From the NCBI RefSeq assembly GCF_006334925.1, contig NZ_VDHJ01000010.1:62001-126000 (forward strand): 64,000 nt of DNA, given 5' to 3'. The DNA comes from Corynebacterium tapiri. GTDB lineage: Bacteria > Actinomycetota > Actinomycetes > Mycobacteriales > Mycobacteriaceae. Positions 27,009 through 35,332 of the stretch are shown here, one piece after another. Under the pieces are notes generated by a model. The model saw only the letters and a program-made list of their open reading frames with translations. It did not search any database and was not told the DNA's origin. The position numbers and the translations under genes were made by a program. Position 1 is the first letter of the stretch, and each line of letters begins with the position of its first letter.

Positions 27009-28886
27009 TTAGAACGCGAATTGTTGAGCGGTTGGTGAGGTGAGAACCAGGCCGTGCCTGCGAGGATCAGCCGCGGCTTGCTCACCAGAAATCACACCGA
27101 GGCCGGAATTGAATGTGCCCCTGTCGATGTGGTGTCCCCAGCCCTGGAGCAGATCGTCAGCTTTGGACAGTTCCTTTTCGGTTTCCGGGAAAGCGTCGTA
27201 AAGCGGCCCCTCCTCCAGGAACATCCCGTCTTTGTTGGTGGCACCCACGTTGGGCATCAAGACGGCTTGGCTGGGACTTAACCTCCAGTCGATGAGTGCG
27301 ACCAGCGTTTTGAGCACATACGCAGGGATGAAGCTGCCTCCGGGAGACCCCAGCGCAGCGGTGACCTCGCCCTCGGGGTTCTTCACAATCACCGGGGCCA
27401 TGGTTGTGCGGGGGTGTGCACCGGGGACCCGGGCATTGAAGTCTCCCTTGTGCTCTGAAGAGGAAAAATTGTTCAGCGAATCGTTGAGGAAGAACCCGTG
27501 AGCCACTACCCCGGAACCGAAGTGATGCCCCAATGTGGTGGTCATGCTGGCGGTGTTGCCATAACGATCCCGCACCGTGATCTGTGAGGTTCCCTCTTCT
27601 ACCCGTGGGTCGTAGGCGGAGCTGTGACCTTTGAGCTTGTGCGGTTCAAGATCTTTTTCCACCTTCTTGTCCTCGATCTCGCGCGCGGAATCCGCGAGCA
27701 GTTTCTCGTTGGTGACAATCTGGTCCACATATGCCCGCGCTCCGTCTGGGTGGGTGGCGGGGTCCGTGCGATAAGCATGAGCGTCGGCAAAAGACTGCTT
27801 CTGCGCCTCAGCCAGCCGGTGCGCAGCAGTTGCCCGCATGACGGGGGCAGGAGACTCCGGCGCATACGGTTCGAGAGACCCCAGATCCAGGTGTCGAGCA
27901 ATACCCAGCGTCTCCGCCACGACCATCATCCCGTTGGCGGTATTGGGCGAACCGCACACCTCATGCTCGTGATAGTCCACGCACAGAGGCTCCACCGGCT
28001 TGATGCTCTGGGATTGCGTCTCCTGCCACCCGGCAAGAACAGCGTCCAACTGAGTCTGGGAGGACACTTGCTGCTGCAGGCTCCGGGCCTCGTTTCCCTC
28101 TGCAACGTCCCAGGTCTTGCGCTTATCGACGCCCTTGGCAACCGATTCGACGTAATCAGCGTAGGCGGGGTTACGCAACGTATCCCCTACTGTGGCCAAC
28201 TTGCCTTCTTCGGTGGTTACCAGCTGCGTGGCTGCGGCGGTGGGGCTCTGAAAGAGCGCCGAGTATTGCTCGATGCTTTCGGCCAAGCGGGGGGTAACTT
28301 CAAACCCATCCCGAGCAAGCCGAGCAGCCGGGGCAACGAGGTCCTGATAGTTAAGAGAACCTGAACCGTGCTCGGCCTTCAGATCGCGGAGCAGCACATC
28401 GGTCTGCGGAACCCCTACGCTGCGAATGATGGAGGGGTCCTTGCGAGCTCCGTCGTCACCGAGCGGGGCATACGCAGTTGCGTCCCAGCTCTCGACCTTT
28501 CCGGTGCGGTCGGCGTACATGACCAAAGCCCCTCCCCCTGGGCCGGAGGCATAGGGTTCGACGAGCCCCAAGGCATATTGGCTGGCTACCAGCGCATCGG
28601 CGGCGGTTCCGCCTTCATTGAGCACCTCGCATCCCACGGCCGAAGCCACTGGATTGGGAGTACTGATTGCAGCACCGGTGTCAGATGCAGAAATGAGAGA
28701 GAAATAGTTTTGCGGGTCATCAGCAAAAACTTTCTCGTTGTAAGACGGGTCATATCCGCAATTCAACTCGTCATAAATGGCCCCTAGTGACTTCACCAGG
28801 ACAGCGCTCACCAAAACCACGGCCACCACCAGTGGAATGACCAGGTAGCCAAGCTTTCGCGTCCAGGCTGGGGAGAAACGCAACAT
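27009..28886 (-). CDS. ggt: Membrane-anchored gamma-glutamyltransferase, CapD-like
   Basis: A 625-residue gamma-glutamyltranspeptidase-family protein with an uncleaved-looking N-terminal membrane helix (13-35). The fold is supported by GGTAADALVASQYALGLVEPYASGPGGGALVMY (92-124 region), NTANGMMVVAETLGI, the self-cleavage site region EEGTSQITVRDRYGN (431-444), GVVAHGFFLNDSLNNFS and LGSPGGSFI (512-519). The residue aligned with the catalytic threonine of TTHF-type enzymes is a serine (S434), preceded by T433. As the first gene before capB-capC it most likely plays the CapD role of cutting or anchoring the polymer. Its ATG lacks a strong ribosome binding site. Confidence 0.88.
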   Translation of the reverse strand: MLRFSPAWTRKLGYLVIPLVVAVVLVSAVLVKSLGAIYDELNCGYDPSYNEKVFADDPQNYFSLISASDTGAAISTPNPVASAVGCEVLNEGGTAADALVASQYALGLVEPYASGPGGGALVMYADRTGKVESWDATAYAPLGDDGARKDPSIIRSVGVPQTDVLLRDLKAEHGSGSLNYQDLVAPAARLARDGFEVTPRLAESIEQYSALFQSPTAAATQLVTTEEGKLATVGDTLRNPAYADYVESVAKGVDKRKTWDVAEGNEARSLQQQVSSQTQLDAVLAGWQETQSQSIKPVEPLCVDYHEHEVCGSPNTANGMMVVAETLGIARHLDLGSLEPYAPESPAPVMRATAAHRLAEAQKQSFADAHAYRTDPATHPDGARAYVDQIVTNEKLLADSAREIEDKKVEKDLEPHKLKGHSSAYDPRVEEGTSQITVRDRYGNTASMTTTLGHHFGSGVVAHGFFLNDSLNNFSSSEHKGDFNARVPGAHPRTTMAPVIVKNPEGEVTAALGSPGGSFIPAYVLKTLVALIDWRLSPSQAVLMPNVGATNKDGMFLEEGPLYDAFPETEKELSKADDLLQGWGHHIDRGTFNSGLGVISGEQAAADPRRHGLVLTSPTAQQFAF

Positions 28887-29134
28887 ATTGAGACACCGTC
28901 AGTGAGATTCTTCGATTTACAACAGGCGAAAATTGCCTGCATAAACTATGAATCACTGTCCAGGAGCCAACAACGTACTTTCGTCTCCCCTTGCAGCGTG
29001 TTTGCCTGGAATCAACCTGGACTTTTTGTCCAAGCCGGGAACGAAAGTAGCCAATTGAATGATGCTTTGACCACAGTGCTAACACTTTGGGATGCCGGTC
29101 ATATATACATCGTTCTCGCGAGGAAATCCGCGCA
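28887..29134 (-). promoter_or_regulatory. Upstream region of the ggt-capB-capC operon
   Basis: No gene is visible. On the minus strand TTGGCT (28965-28970) and TAGTTT (28943-28948) are 16 bases apart and could be the operon promoter. At the predicted transcription start a small inverted repeat CAGGC/GCCTG (28923-28939) occurs. Further upstream TGGAC and GTCCA flank five T (29018-29032), an operator-like element. The stretch is more AT-rich than its neighbours. The promoter call is tentative. Confidence 0.4.
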
Positions 29135-29176
29135 CGCAAAAACTCCGCCTCCCCTTTAAGTAGGGAAGGCGGAGTT
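29135..29176 (-). terminator. Intrinsic terminator after rplU-rpmA
   Basis: AACTCCGCCT (29141-29150) and AGGCGGAGTT (29167-29176) form a ten-base-pair stem, extended past one mismatch, with TTTTTGCG following on the minus strand. It lies 26 bases beyond the rpmA stop. It would separate the ribosomal protein operon from the surface island downstream, and so from obgE, which in related genomes follows rpmA. Confidence 0.88.
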
Positions 29177-29201
29177 CTCTGTTTTTAGTTCTTCAGCAGA
29201 A

Positions 29202-29480
29202 CTAGGCGGTCGCAGCCTCGGCCTGCTCAGCAGCCGGCACGATGCTGACGATGCGGCGCTTGCGCTTGATGCCGAACTCGACGGAGCCAGCCTCGAGAGC
29301 GAAGAGCGTGTCGTCGCCACCGCGGCCGACGTTCTCGCCCGGGTGGAACTTGGTGCCGCGCTGACGGATCAGGATCTCGCCAGCCTTGACCTTCTGGCCA
29401 CCGAAACGCTTAACGCCGAGACGCTTGGACTCGGAATCGCGGCCGTTGTTGGAGCTCGATGCACCCTTCTTGTGTGCCAT
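29202..29480 (-). CDS. rpmA: 50S ribosomal protein L27
   Basis: A 92-residue ribosomal protein located at the peptidyl-transferase centre. [29 protein letters not shown] is the near-invariant L27 N-terminus and [20 protein letters not shown] follows. The last 15 residues are an Ala/Glu-rich tail. It lies 28 bases downstream of rplU in the usual order. Confidence 0.98.
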   Translation of the reverse strand: MAHKKGASSSNNGRDSESKRLGVKRFGGQKVKAGEILIRQRGTKFHPGENVGRGGDDTLFALEAGSVEFGIKRKRRIVSIVPAAEQAEAATA

Positions 29481-29508
29481 GTCGTAGTCCCTCCTTCTCT
29501 AAAGGTTC

Positions 29509-29811
29509 TTACTTGATGCCGTTGATCTTCAGAACCGTCAGAGGCTGGCGGTGGCCCTGGCGCTTCTTGTAACCGGTCTTGTTCTTGTACTTCAGGATGT
29601 TGATCTTCGGGCCCTTGGTGTGCTCGACGATCTCAGCGTCGACGCTCACGGAGGCGAGATCAGATGCGGACTTCACATCAGCACCGTCAACGAGCAGAAC
29701 GGGGGTGAGAGCCACGGACGAACCCGGCTCACCCTCGATCTTCTCGACCTTGACGAGGTCACCTTCGGCAACCTTGTACTGCTTTCCGCCGGTCTTGACG
29801 ATCGCGTACAT
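29509..29811 (-). CDS. rplU: 50S ribosomal protein L21
   Basis: A 100-residue 23S rRNA-binding protein. [25 protein letters not shown] at the N-terminus and [21 protein letters not shown] at the C-terminus are standard L21 signatures. It is the first gene of the rplU-rpmA operon; the 229 bases between it and the end of rne hold its promoter and leader, in which a likely -10 element TATAGA lies shortly before the start. Confidence 0.98.
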   Translation of the reverse strand: MYAIVKTGGKQYKVAEGDLVKVEKIEGEPGSSVALTPVLLVDGADVKSASDLASVSVDAEIVEHTKGPKINILKYKNKTGYKKRQGHRQPLTVLKINGIK

Positions 29812-30040
29812 AGGAGGGTTACCCCTTTTTCTATACTCGGCCCAGCCCCCTGTGTAGCTATGACAGTCACGTCAACCGGGGCCCGAAGCCTGAATGGACA
29901 GTTACTTCATTTCCGCTTTAAGGCTGTAGCGCCTGCTTCCGTTCGGCCAGCGAGAGCAGCCGGACAGGCGGCGCGATAGCGCTCAAAACAGTGACTGACA
30001 AAGACTACCCCGCTACCCGCCCGGATTCCAAACCGCTTTG

Positions 30041-33000
30041 CTAGCGACGGGGAGAGCGCCGGGTAGCCCGACGGCGACGTCCCCCGCTAGCACTTGCCGA
30101 TGGCTTCTCCGCAGACTCCCTAGCCTTGCTGGACTGCGCATGCTGCTTAACCGCCTTGTTCTTGGAAGTGGCAGCACGACGCACAGCTCGGCGACGCCCG
30201 CGGGTACGCGAGCTGGACCGAGCCTCGTCCTTTGCAGAGTCTTCCGCAACCTCCTCTACCGCAGGCTCGGCGGCCTGAGGCTGCATCACAAAGTCTTCGC
30301 GGCGGGGCCTGCGATCCGACACCGAGTTACCCCGCGTGCGGCGCTTGCGGCGAGGGGATGCCTCGAACTCAGCGACTGCAGCCTGGAAGGCTTGCTCGTC
30401 ACCCACGTAGTCCGCATCCGAAGGCTCCTCGGGGTCAAGGCGCGTCGCGGTATCCACTGCGGCCGCGGCGATCTGCTCTACCTCGCTGAGCGTGTCAGCG
30501 CCCTCGGCATGCTCCTCGTGCTGAGCATCCCGACGATTCCGAGCGCCCCGCCCACGGTTGCCACCACGACGTCCCCGGCGGCGACTCGAACGTCGAGAAG
30601 CGTTCTCCTCCTCGGAGTCCTCCTCTGCGTCTACCGACAGGACCGAGTCGGCCAGGCGCTCCAGATCCTCGTTCGAGGATGCGCGCTTGCGCGGCGCCTC
30701 GTGCTCGCGCGGCGCATGGTGGGCGGCACGCTCGTTGTCGTGCTCGCGTTCACCGGCGTGTGGGTCCACTGGCTCGTCGTGGACGATGAGGCCGCGACCA
30801 ACGCAGTTCTCGCAGGTGCTGGCGAAGGTCTCCAAGAGGCCGGTTCCCAGTCGCTTGCGGGTCATCTGCACCAAGCCGAGCGAAGTCACCTCACTGACCT
30901 GGTGGCGGGTGCGGTCCCGGCCAAGGGCCTCCTTCAGGCGGCGCAGCACCAGGTCCTGGTTCTCGGGCAGGACCATATCGATGAAGTCGACCACGATCAT
31001 TCCGCCAAGATCACGCAGGCGCATCTGACGCACGATCTCCTCGGCCGCCTCGAGGTTATTGCGGGTGACAGTCTCTTCCAGGTTGCCTCCGGAGCCGGTG
31101 AAGCGGCCGGTGTTGACGTCAATGACCACCATCGCCTCGGTGTGGTCGATGACCAGATGGCCACCAGAGGGCAGCCAGACCTTACGCGCCAGGGCCTTTT
31201 GCAGCTGTTCGTCGACGCGGTACTCCTCAAAAGAGGAACGGTCGCCGTGCTGCTCAGCGTGGTAGCGCTCCAGGCGCCCCTTGAGGTCGGGTGCGACGGA
31301 ACCGACGTAGGAGCTGACCTTGTTCCATACACGATCGCCTTCCACGATCAGAGCAGAGAAGTCCTCGTTGAACACGTCCCGGATGACCTTGATCAGGGTC
31401 TCCGGCTCCTCGTACAGGGTGGCCGGCTTGGCGCCCTTCTTGGCCTTGAGCTTCTCAGCGCGCTCGGTGATGTTCTCCCACGCCGTGTGCAGACGCTTCA
31501 CATCGGTGGCGATGGCCTCCTCGGAGGTGTTCTCCGCAGCCGTCCGGATGATCGCTCCCCCCTTACCGGGGATGACACGACCCAGGATCTCCTTGAGGCG
31601 CTTGCGCTCCGGTGCCGGCAGCTTGCGCGAGATTCCCGCGCTGCGCCCGCCGGGCACGTACACCAGGAAGCGGCCGGCCAAAGATACCTGGGTAGTCAGC
31701 CGCGGACCCTTATGCCCCAAAGGATCCTTGGACACCTGAACCAGAATCTGATCCCCAGACTTTAGGGCCTGCTCAATGGAGCGGGTGCGCTGGCCGAGCG
31801 CCTTGAAGTCGATGTCCGAGGCATAAAGCACGCCATTGCGCCCAGTTCCGATGTCAATGAAGGCAGCCTCCATTGAAGGCAACACGTTCTGCACACGCCC
31901 CAGGTAGATGTTGCCGATCATGGAGGTTTGCTCATCGGAGGTGACAAAGTGCTCGACGAGCATGCCGTCTTCCAGCACTCCGATCTGGGTCAGTGCCCCA
32001 GCCCGATCGGTGCGCTCACGCTCGCGCACCACCATCGTGCGGTTCACCGATTCCCGGCGCGCCAGGAATTCCGCCTGCGAGACGATGTGTTTGCGCGACT
32101 TACCAGCCTCGCGCATCTCAGAGCGGCGACGGCGCTGAGCCTCCAGACGGGTAGAACCCTTGATCGCCACCGGCTCGGTGGTCGCGGGCTCCTCCGTCTC
32201 AGTCTCCTCGGTTTCAGGTTCCTCGACGTGCACCTGCTCCTTAGCCTTGCGCTGGGAGGCGGGCTTCCGACGCGCGGAGCGACGCCGTCCCCGGCGCCCC
32301 TTGCCAGACTCGCTTTCTTCCTCAGCGCCGTCCTTCTCATCGCTGGGTGCAGCGCCGTCAGCGGGCGCGACAAAAACCGGCGCGAACTCGTCGGCTTCTG
32401 AGTCGTCGTCCTGCGGTGCCGGGGTGATCTCGGGCGCTACCTCCTCCAGATCCGACTCGCTGGCGTTAAGCAGCTCTGCGGCCACCTTTTCCTCGATCTG
32501 GTGGATCTCATTCTCGACGTTCTTGCGGACCCGCTCGCGCAGCTTCTCCTCGTCGACCTGCTCTTCCTTGGCCGGGGCGTCCTCCTGCTTCTTGGCGGGG
32601 GACGCCTTCTTGGCGGGCTTTTTGGTGGTGCGCTTGGTGGACCGTTTGGTGGTCTTCTTGGCAGTCTTCTCGGTCGACTCTTCGGCCTGAGGCTCCTCGT
32701 CCTGGGGCTCTTCAGCCTTCTTGGTGGACTTTGTGGTCGTCTTCTTCGTCGCCTTGGAGGCGGACTTGGTAGAGCGCTTACGTGCCGGCTTCTTCTTAGC
32801 CGGGGCCGCGTCCTCGCCGGCCTCGCCCGACACTTCCTTCTTCTCAGTTGCGCCCACGCGCTGGGTCGCGGTAGCAAACAAAGCGTCCACCACGTCCATG
32901 CTCAACGAGCTCTGGGCGACCTTGCGCTCCCCGTTTTCCGCCAGCGCGTTGGTCAGCTGGCGCGATGAGACTCCCAACTTCTTGGCCAGGACGTACACAC

Positions 33001-33091
33001 GGATGGACGAGCCCAGCTCCGCGCGATCAATGGTGTTTGCTGCATGAGCGATCTGTTCCCACGCCTGGTGGGTATTTGAGTTATCTGCCAC
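30041..33091 (-). CDS. rne: Ribonuclease E/G
   Basis: A 1,016-residue endoribonuclease for mRNA decay and rRNA processing. The S1 domain (MIGNIYLGRVQNVLPSMEAAFIDIG), the magnesium-binding aspartates in VVIDVNTGRFTG and MIVVDFIDM, and the zinc link CENCVGRG are intact. The catalytic core lies in the middle of the protein, flanked by a long N-terminal region with repeated KKTTKRSTK-like lysine tracts and acidic blocks and a basic C-terminal tail, the arrangement typical of actinobacterial RNase E. The GTG at 33091 is chosen because AAGGAG lies seven bases upstream; an ATG at 33124 has no such site. Confidence 0.95.
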   Translation of the reverse strand: MADNSNTHQAWEQIAHAANTIDRAELGSSIRVYVLAKKLGVSSRQLTNALAENGERKVAQSSLSMDVVDALFATATQRVGATEKKEVSGEAGEDAAPAKKKPARKRSTKSASKATKKTTTKSTKKAEEPQDEEPQAEESTEKTAKKTTKRSTKRTTKKPAKKASPAKKQEDAPAKEEQVDEEKLRERVRKNVENEIHQIEEKVAAELLNASESDLEEVAPEITPAPQDDDSEADEFAPVFVAPADGAAPSDEKDGAEEESESGKGRRGRRRSARRKPASQRKAKEQVHVEEPETEETETEEPATTEPVAIKGSTRLEAQRRRRSEMREAGKSRKHIVSQAEFLARRESVNRTMVVRERERTDRAGALTQIGVLEDGMLVEHFVTSDEQTSMIGNIYLGRVQNVLPSMEAAFIDIGTGRNGVLYASDIDFKALGQRTRSIEQALKSGDQILVQVSKDPLGHKGPRLTTQVSLAGRFLVYVPGGRSAGISRKLPAPERKRLKEILGRVIPGKGGAIIRTAAENTSEEAIATDVKRLHTAWENITERAEKLKAKKGAKPATLYEEPETLIKVIRDVFNEDFSALIVEGDRVWNKVSSYVGSVAPDLKGRLERYHAEQHGDRSSFEEYRVDEQLQKALARKVWLPSGGHLVIDHTEAMVVIDVNTGRFTGSGGNLEETVTRNNLEAAEEIVRQMRLRDLGGMIVVDFIDMVLPENQDLVLRRLKEALGRDRTRHQVSEVTSLGLVQMTRKRLGTGLLETFASTCENCVGRGLIVHDEPVDPHAGEREHDNERAAHHAPREHEAPRKRASSNEDLERLADSVLSVDAEEDSEEENASRRSSRRRGRRGGNRGRGARNRRDAQHEEHAEGADTLSEVEQIAAAAVDTATRLDPEEPSDADYVGDEQAFQAAVAEFEASPRRKRRTRGNSVSDRRPRREDFVMQPQAAEPAVEEVAEDSAKDEARSSSRTRGRRRAVRRAATSKNKAVKQHAQSSKARESAEKPSASASGGRRRRATRRSPRR

Positions 33092-33310
33092 GGTACTTCT
33101 CCTTTTGAGGAACGTAACCGGCATGCCTCTCTAACCCGGGCGCTGGTCCACTACGTGTAACGAGGACCGCCGCCGCGCGGGCAGAAAAGATGCAGTTTCC
33201 TGATGAAAGAAATCGATGCGCCGAACGCTTACTTTGGTGGCGCTGCGACTATTGTCGCACACCCTGACATCCTTAGACGGGGTGACATACCTGCGCTAGC
33301 CTTGGCCCAC

Positions 33311-34030
33311 ATGTCGGCCATCGAGCGTTATCGCAAGGATTTGCACCCTCATCCGGCTGCAGTGTGGCCAACAGCGATCTCGTTCGGCGCGATCTTTGCC
33401 GGTTTGTCGCTGGAAAACCCCCTGATTTGCATCCCAGCGATCGTCATCCTCATCGCCTCCGGAATCTGGGCCTGGCGCTCGACCAAGGTGAACCCCCAGC
33501 TAGAGGTTGTGGAGTATCGCTCGGGTGACTATCCAACCCTCCTTTTGGTCGCCAAGCCCTTCATTCCCCTGATCGCCTCTTTTCCCGCCTCGTGGCTCGC
33601 CATCGATTCGCTGCAATCACCGCTGGCTGGTGCCCTCGCCGCCGGTACGGCCCACGCGCTCGGCTTAAGCGTGGTGTTGCGTTCTGGCTACCAGGTTCAA
33701 CGCGTTGGCAACCGTCGGCTCAAGCGGCTGCTTCAAACTTCCTCGCTGGAAGGGGTAACCACCTCCGGTGTTAACGCCGCCGAAGCCCACGGTGATTTCC
33801 TGGCTGCGATGGTGGCGTGCGGCGCCGTCGACGGAGTCTTCGTCCGGGATGTCACTCTCAGTGCGCTTCTCGACGCCCCCGAAGCCGAGATTCGAGAAGA
33901 CATGGACCTGCTGGATAAGGCGGAGTTAGTAAAGACCCGCTGGCAGTACGACTCCCACGGCAAGCGCCGCCCCGAGGCGAGCCTGACTCCCCTAGCCGTG
34001 AAAACGATATCAGCAGCCCGCTCTCGCTAG
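33311..34030 (+). CDS. Membrane protein with C-terminal winged-helix-like region
   Basis: About 239 residues of unknown function. The N-terminal half has two pairs of hydrophobic segments (WPTAISFGAIFAGLSL and CIPAIVILIASGIWAW; then PFIPLIASFPASWLAI and GALAAGTAHALGLSVVL). The C-terminal part (about 165-235) looks like a winged helix: ETL-type helices around DVTLSALLDAPEAEIREDMDLL, then a basic beta wing with TRWQYDSHGKRRPEA. This would make it a membrane-bound regulator. The start at 33311 fits a leaderless transcript from TTAGAC/TAGCCT; an ATG at 33203 would add 36 residues but has no ribosome binding site. Confidence 0.6.
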   Translation: MSAIERYRKDLHPHPAAVWPTAISFGAIFAGLSLENPLICIPAIVILIASGIWAWRSTKVNPQLEVVEYRSGDYPTLLLVAKPFIPLIASFPASWLAIDSLQSPLAGALAAGTAHALGLSVVLRSGYQVQRVGNRRLKRLLQTSSLEGVTTSGVNAAEAHGDFLAAMVACGAVDGVFVRDVTLSALLDAPEAEIREDMDLLDKAELVKTRWQYDSHGKRRPEASLTPLAVKTISAARSR

Positions 34031-34042
34031 CGCGCTACCGCG

Positions 34043-34648
34043 TTAGCTCGACACCGGTTCGGTGCGCCGCGCAACCCCCATGGACAAAAGGTCCACCAAG
34101 GTGTCGTGGGTGTCTTGGTAGGTAGCTTGGGCATCCACACCCACTGCCCGGACGACGCACCCGTCCACCACGAGCACCACGATTGCGGGGTCGATATCCC
34201 TCTGGGCGGCCTGTAATGCTTGCCCAATATCTTCCAGCTGTTCGTTACGGATGGTAGACATGCATTCGCGCAGCGTCGCCGACTCACGCGTGCAGTCCAT
34301 GGACACTCCCACCCAGCCGGTAAGCCAGAACTGCGGGTCGGGAATGATCAAATCCAGGATTGCGCTGGCGACGTGTTCATTGCTCGCACCGGCCAGGTAC
34401 GCAAGGTCGTCGTTAAGCTCCGCCACATGCGCGGCACGGCGCTGCCCCATCGCGGTGACCGCGTGCACAAGCAGCTCATCTCGAGTGTGGAAGTAGTAAC
34501 CGATCGACCCCACCGGGACAGCAGCGCGCGTGGCTACCTGCCGATGGGTCACCCCCTGCAAACCGAACTCAAACATGAGGTCGATGGCGGCATCGAGGAT
34601 TGCCTGCTTTTTCAATTGCGAGCGGCGTTGCTGCACGCGTCCACCCAT
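34043..34648 (-). CDS. TetR-family transcriptional regulator
   Basis: A 201-residue regulator. The N-terminal helix-turn-helix is GLQGVTHRQVATRAAVPVGSIGYYFHTRDEL (about residues 34-64), the classic TetR pattern ending in YYF. The ligand domain is not informative. The 3' end faces the membrane protein gene, with 12 bases between stops. No adjacent divergent gene marks the target, so the ligand is unknown. AGGAG lies upstream of the ATG at a slightly long distance. Confidence 0.88.
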   Translation of the reverse strand: MGGRVQQRRSQLKKQAILDAAIDLMFEFGLQGVTHRQVATRAAVPVGSIGYYFHTRDELLVHAVTAMGQRRAAHVAELNDDLAYLAGASNEHVASAILDLIIPDPQFWLTGWVGVSMDCTRESATLRECMSTIRNEQLEDIGQALQAAQRDIDPAIVVLVVDGCVVRAVGVDAQATYQDTHDTLVDLLSMGVARRTEPVSS

Positions 34649-34773
34649 GGCTGTGAATGTCTCCTATCGACGGATGCGGTCAGCTCGGATTGATATGAGA
34701 GTACCCGATTCAGCCCACCAGACATAAGCGGATCTTATGGGTAGTGATTTCGCTTTTGCATAACCGGCGCAAA

Positions 34774-34806
34774 CAACAAAAACGCCGTTCCAGCGAGGGA
34801 ACGGCG
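34774..34806 (-). terminator. Intrinsic terminator after ndk
   Basis: CGCCGTTCC (34783-34791) and GGAACGGCG (34798-34806) form a nine-base-pair stem with a six-base loop; on the minus strand it is followed by TTTTTGTT. It lies just after the ndk stop and before the TetR gene, so ndk is transcribed separately. Confidence 0.9.
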
Positions 34807-34823
34807 GTTAGTTTCTCTGAACC

Positions 34824-35234
34824 TTAGAGGTTCGGGAACCAGATGTTGATCTCGCGCTCGGCGGACTCCGGAGAGTCGGAGCCGTGAACAACGTTCTCAC
34901 CCACGGTCAGGGCGAAGTCGCCACGGATGGTGCCCGGGGTGGCCTTGGACACCGGGTCAGTTCCACCGGCCAGCTGACGCCATGCTTCGATGGCGCGCTC
35001 GCCCTCGACGATGCCGGCGACCAGCGGAGCGGAGGTGATAAAGTCCACCAGCTCGCCGAAGAACGGCTTATCCTTGTGCTCCGCGTAGTGCTTCTCGGCG
35101 GTCTCGCGGTCGGTCACGCGCAGATCCAGCGCAGCGAGCTTGAGGCCCTTGCGCTCGATGCGAGCGATGATCTCTCCAACATGGCCGTTGGCCACACCGT
35201 CCGGCTTGATCAGAATCAGCGTACGTTCAGTCAT
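34824..35234 (-). CDS. ndk: Nucleoside-diphosphate kinase
   Basis: A 136-residue enzyme that balances nucleoside triphosphates through a phosphohistidine. [23 protein letters not shown] is the typical start, and the active-site histidine is in [17 protein letters not shown] near residue 115. The ATG at 35234 gives the normal length; a start at 35276 would add a non-conserved leader. The gene usually lies near folC and valS in actinobacteria, as here. Confidence 0.96.
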   Translation of the reverse strand: MTERTLILIKPDGVANGHVGEIIARIERKGLKLAALDLRVTDRETAEKHYAEHKDKPFFGELVDFITSAPLVAGIVEGERAIEAWRQLAGGTDPVSKATPGTIRGDFALTVGENVVHGSDSPESAEREINIWFPNL

Positions 35235-35300
35235 GACCCACAGCCTACCGGCCAACCTCCTGCCCGTGCTGTCCAACTCCCGTTAAGCAGTTAGACCTTT

Positions 35301-35332
35301 TGTTGAAGAGTCAACATTATTAGTATGGCACT
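35301..35332 (+). promoter_or_regulatory. Promoter of the pirin gene with TGTTGA/TCAACA repeat
   Basis: TAGTAT at 35321-35326 ends six bases before the ATG of the pirin gene, so transcription probably starts at or next to the A of the start codon and the mRNA is leaderless. A perfect inverted repeat TGTTGA-AGAG-TCAACA (35301-35316) covers the -35 region and could be a repressor site. The gene has no ribosome binding site, in agreement with a leaderless message. Confidence 0.55.

Noticed and set aside
13662..29134. The surface island as a prophage or transposon
   Set aside because: No integrase, transposase, terminal repeat or tRNA target was found at either end; only gene content and the unusual position suggest insertion.
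29812..30040. A known ribosomal-protein leader or small RNA ahead of rplU
   Set aside because: Some GC-rich inverted segments are present, but no fold matching a described L21 leader could be recognised by eye.
30038..31765. A 575-codon open frame on the plus strand inside rne
   Set aside because: It is antisense to the well-supported RNase E gene, its translation is low in complexity and shows no known motif, and it arises from GC-rich codon bias.
32500..32850. Lysine/threonine-rich repeats in rne, considered as a tandem DNA repeat array
   Set aside because: The repetition is at protein level and imperfect in DNA; disordered lysine-rich N-termini are usual in actinobacterial RNase E.
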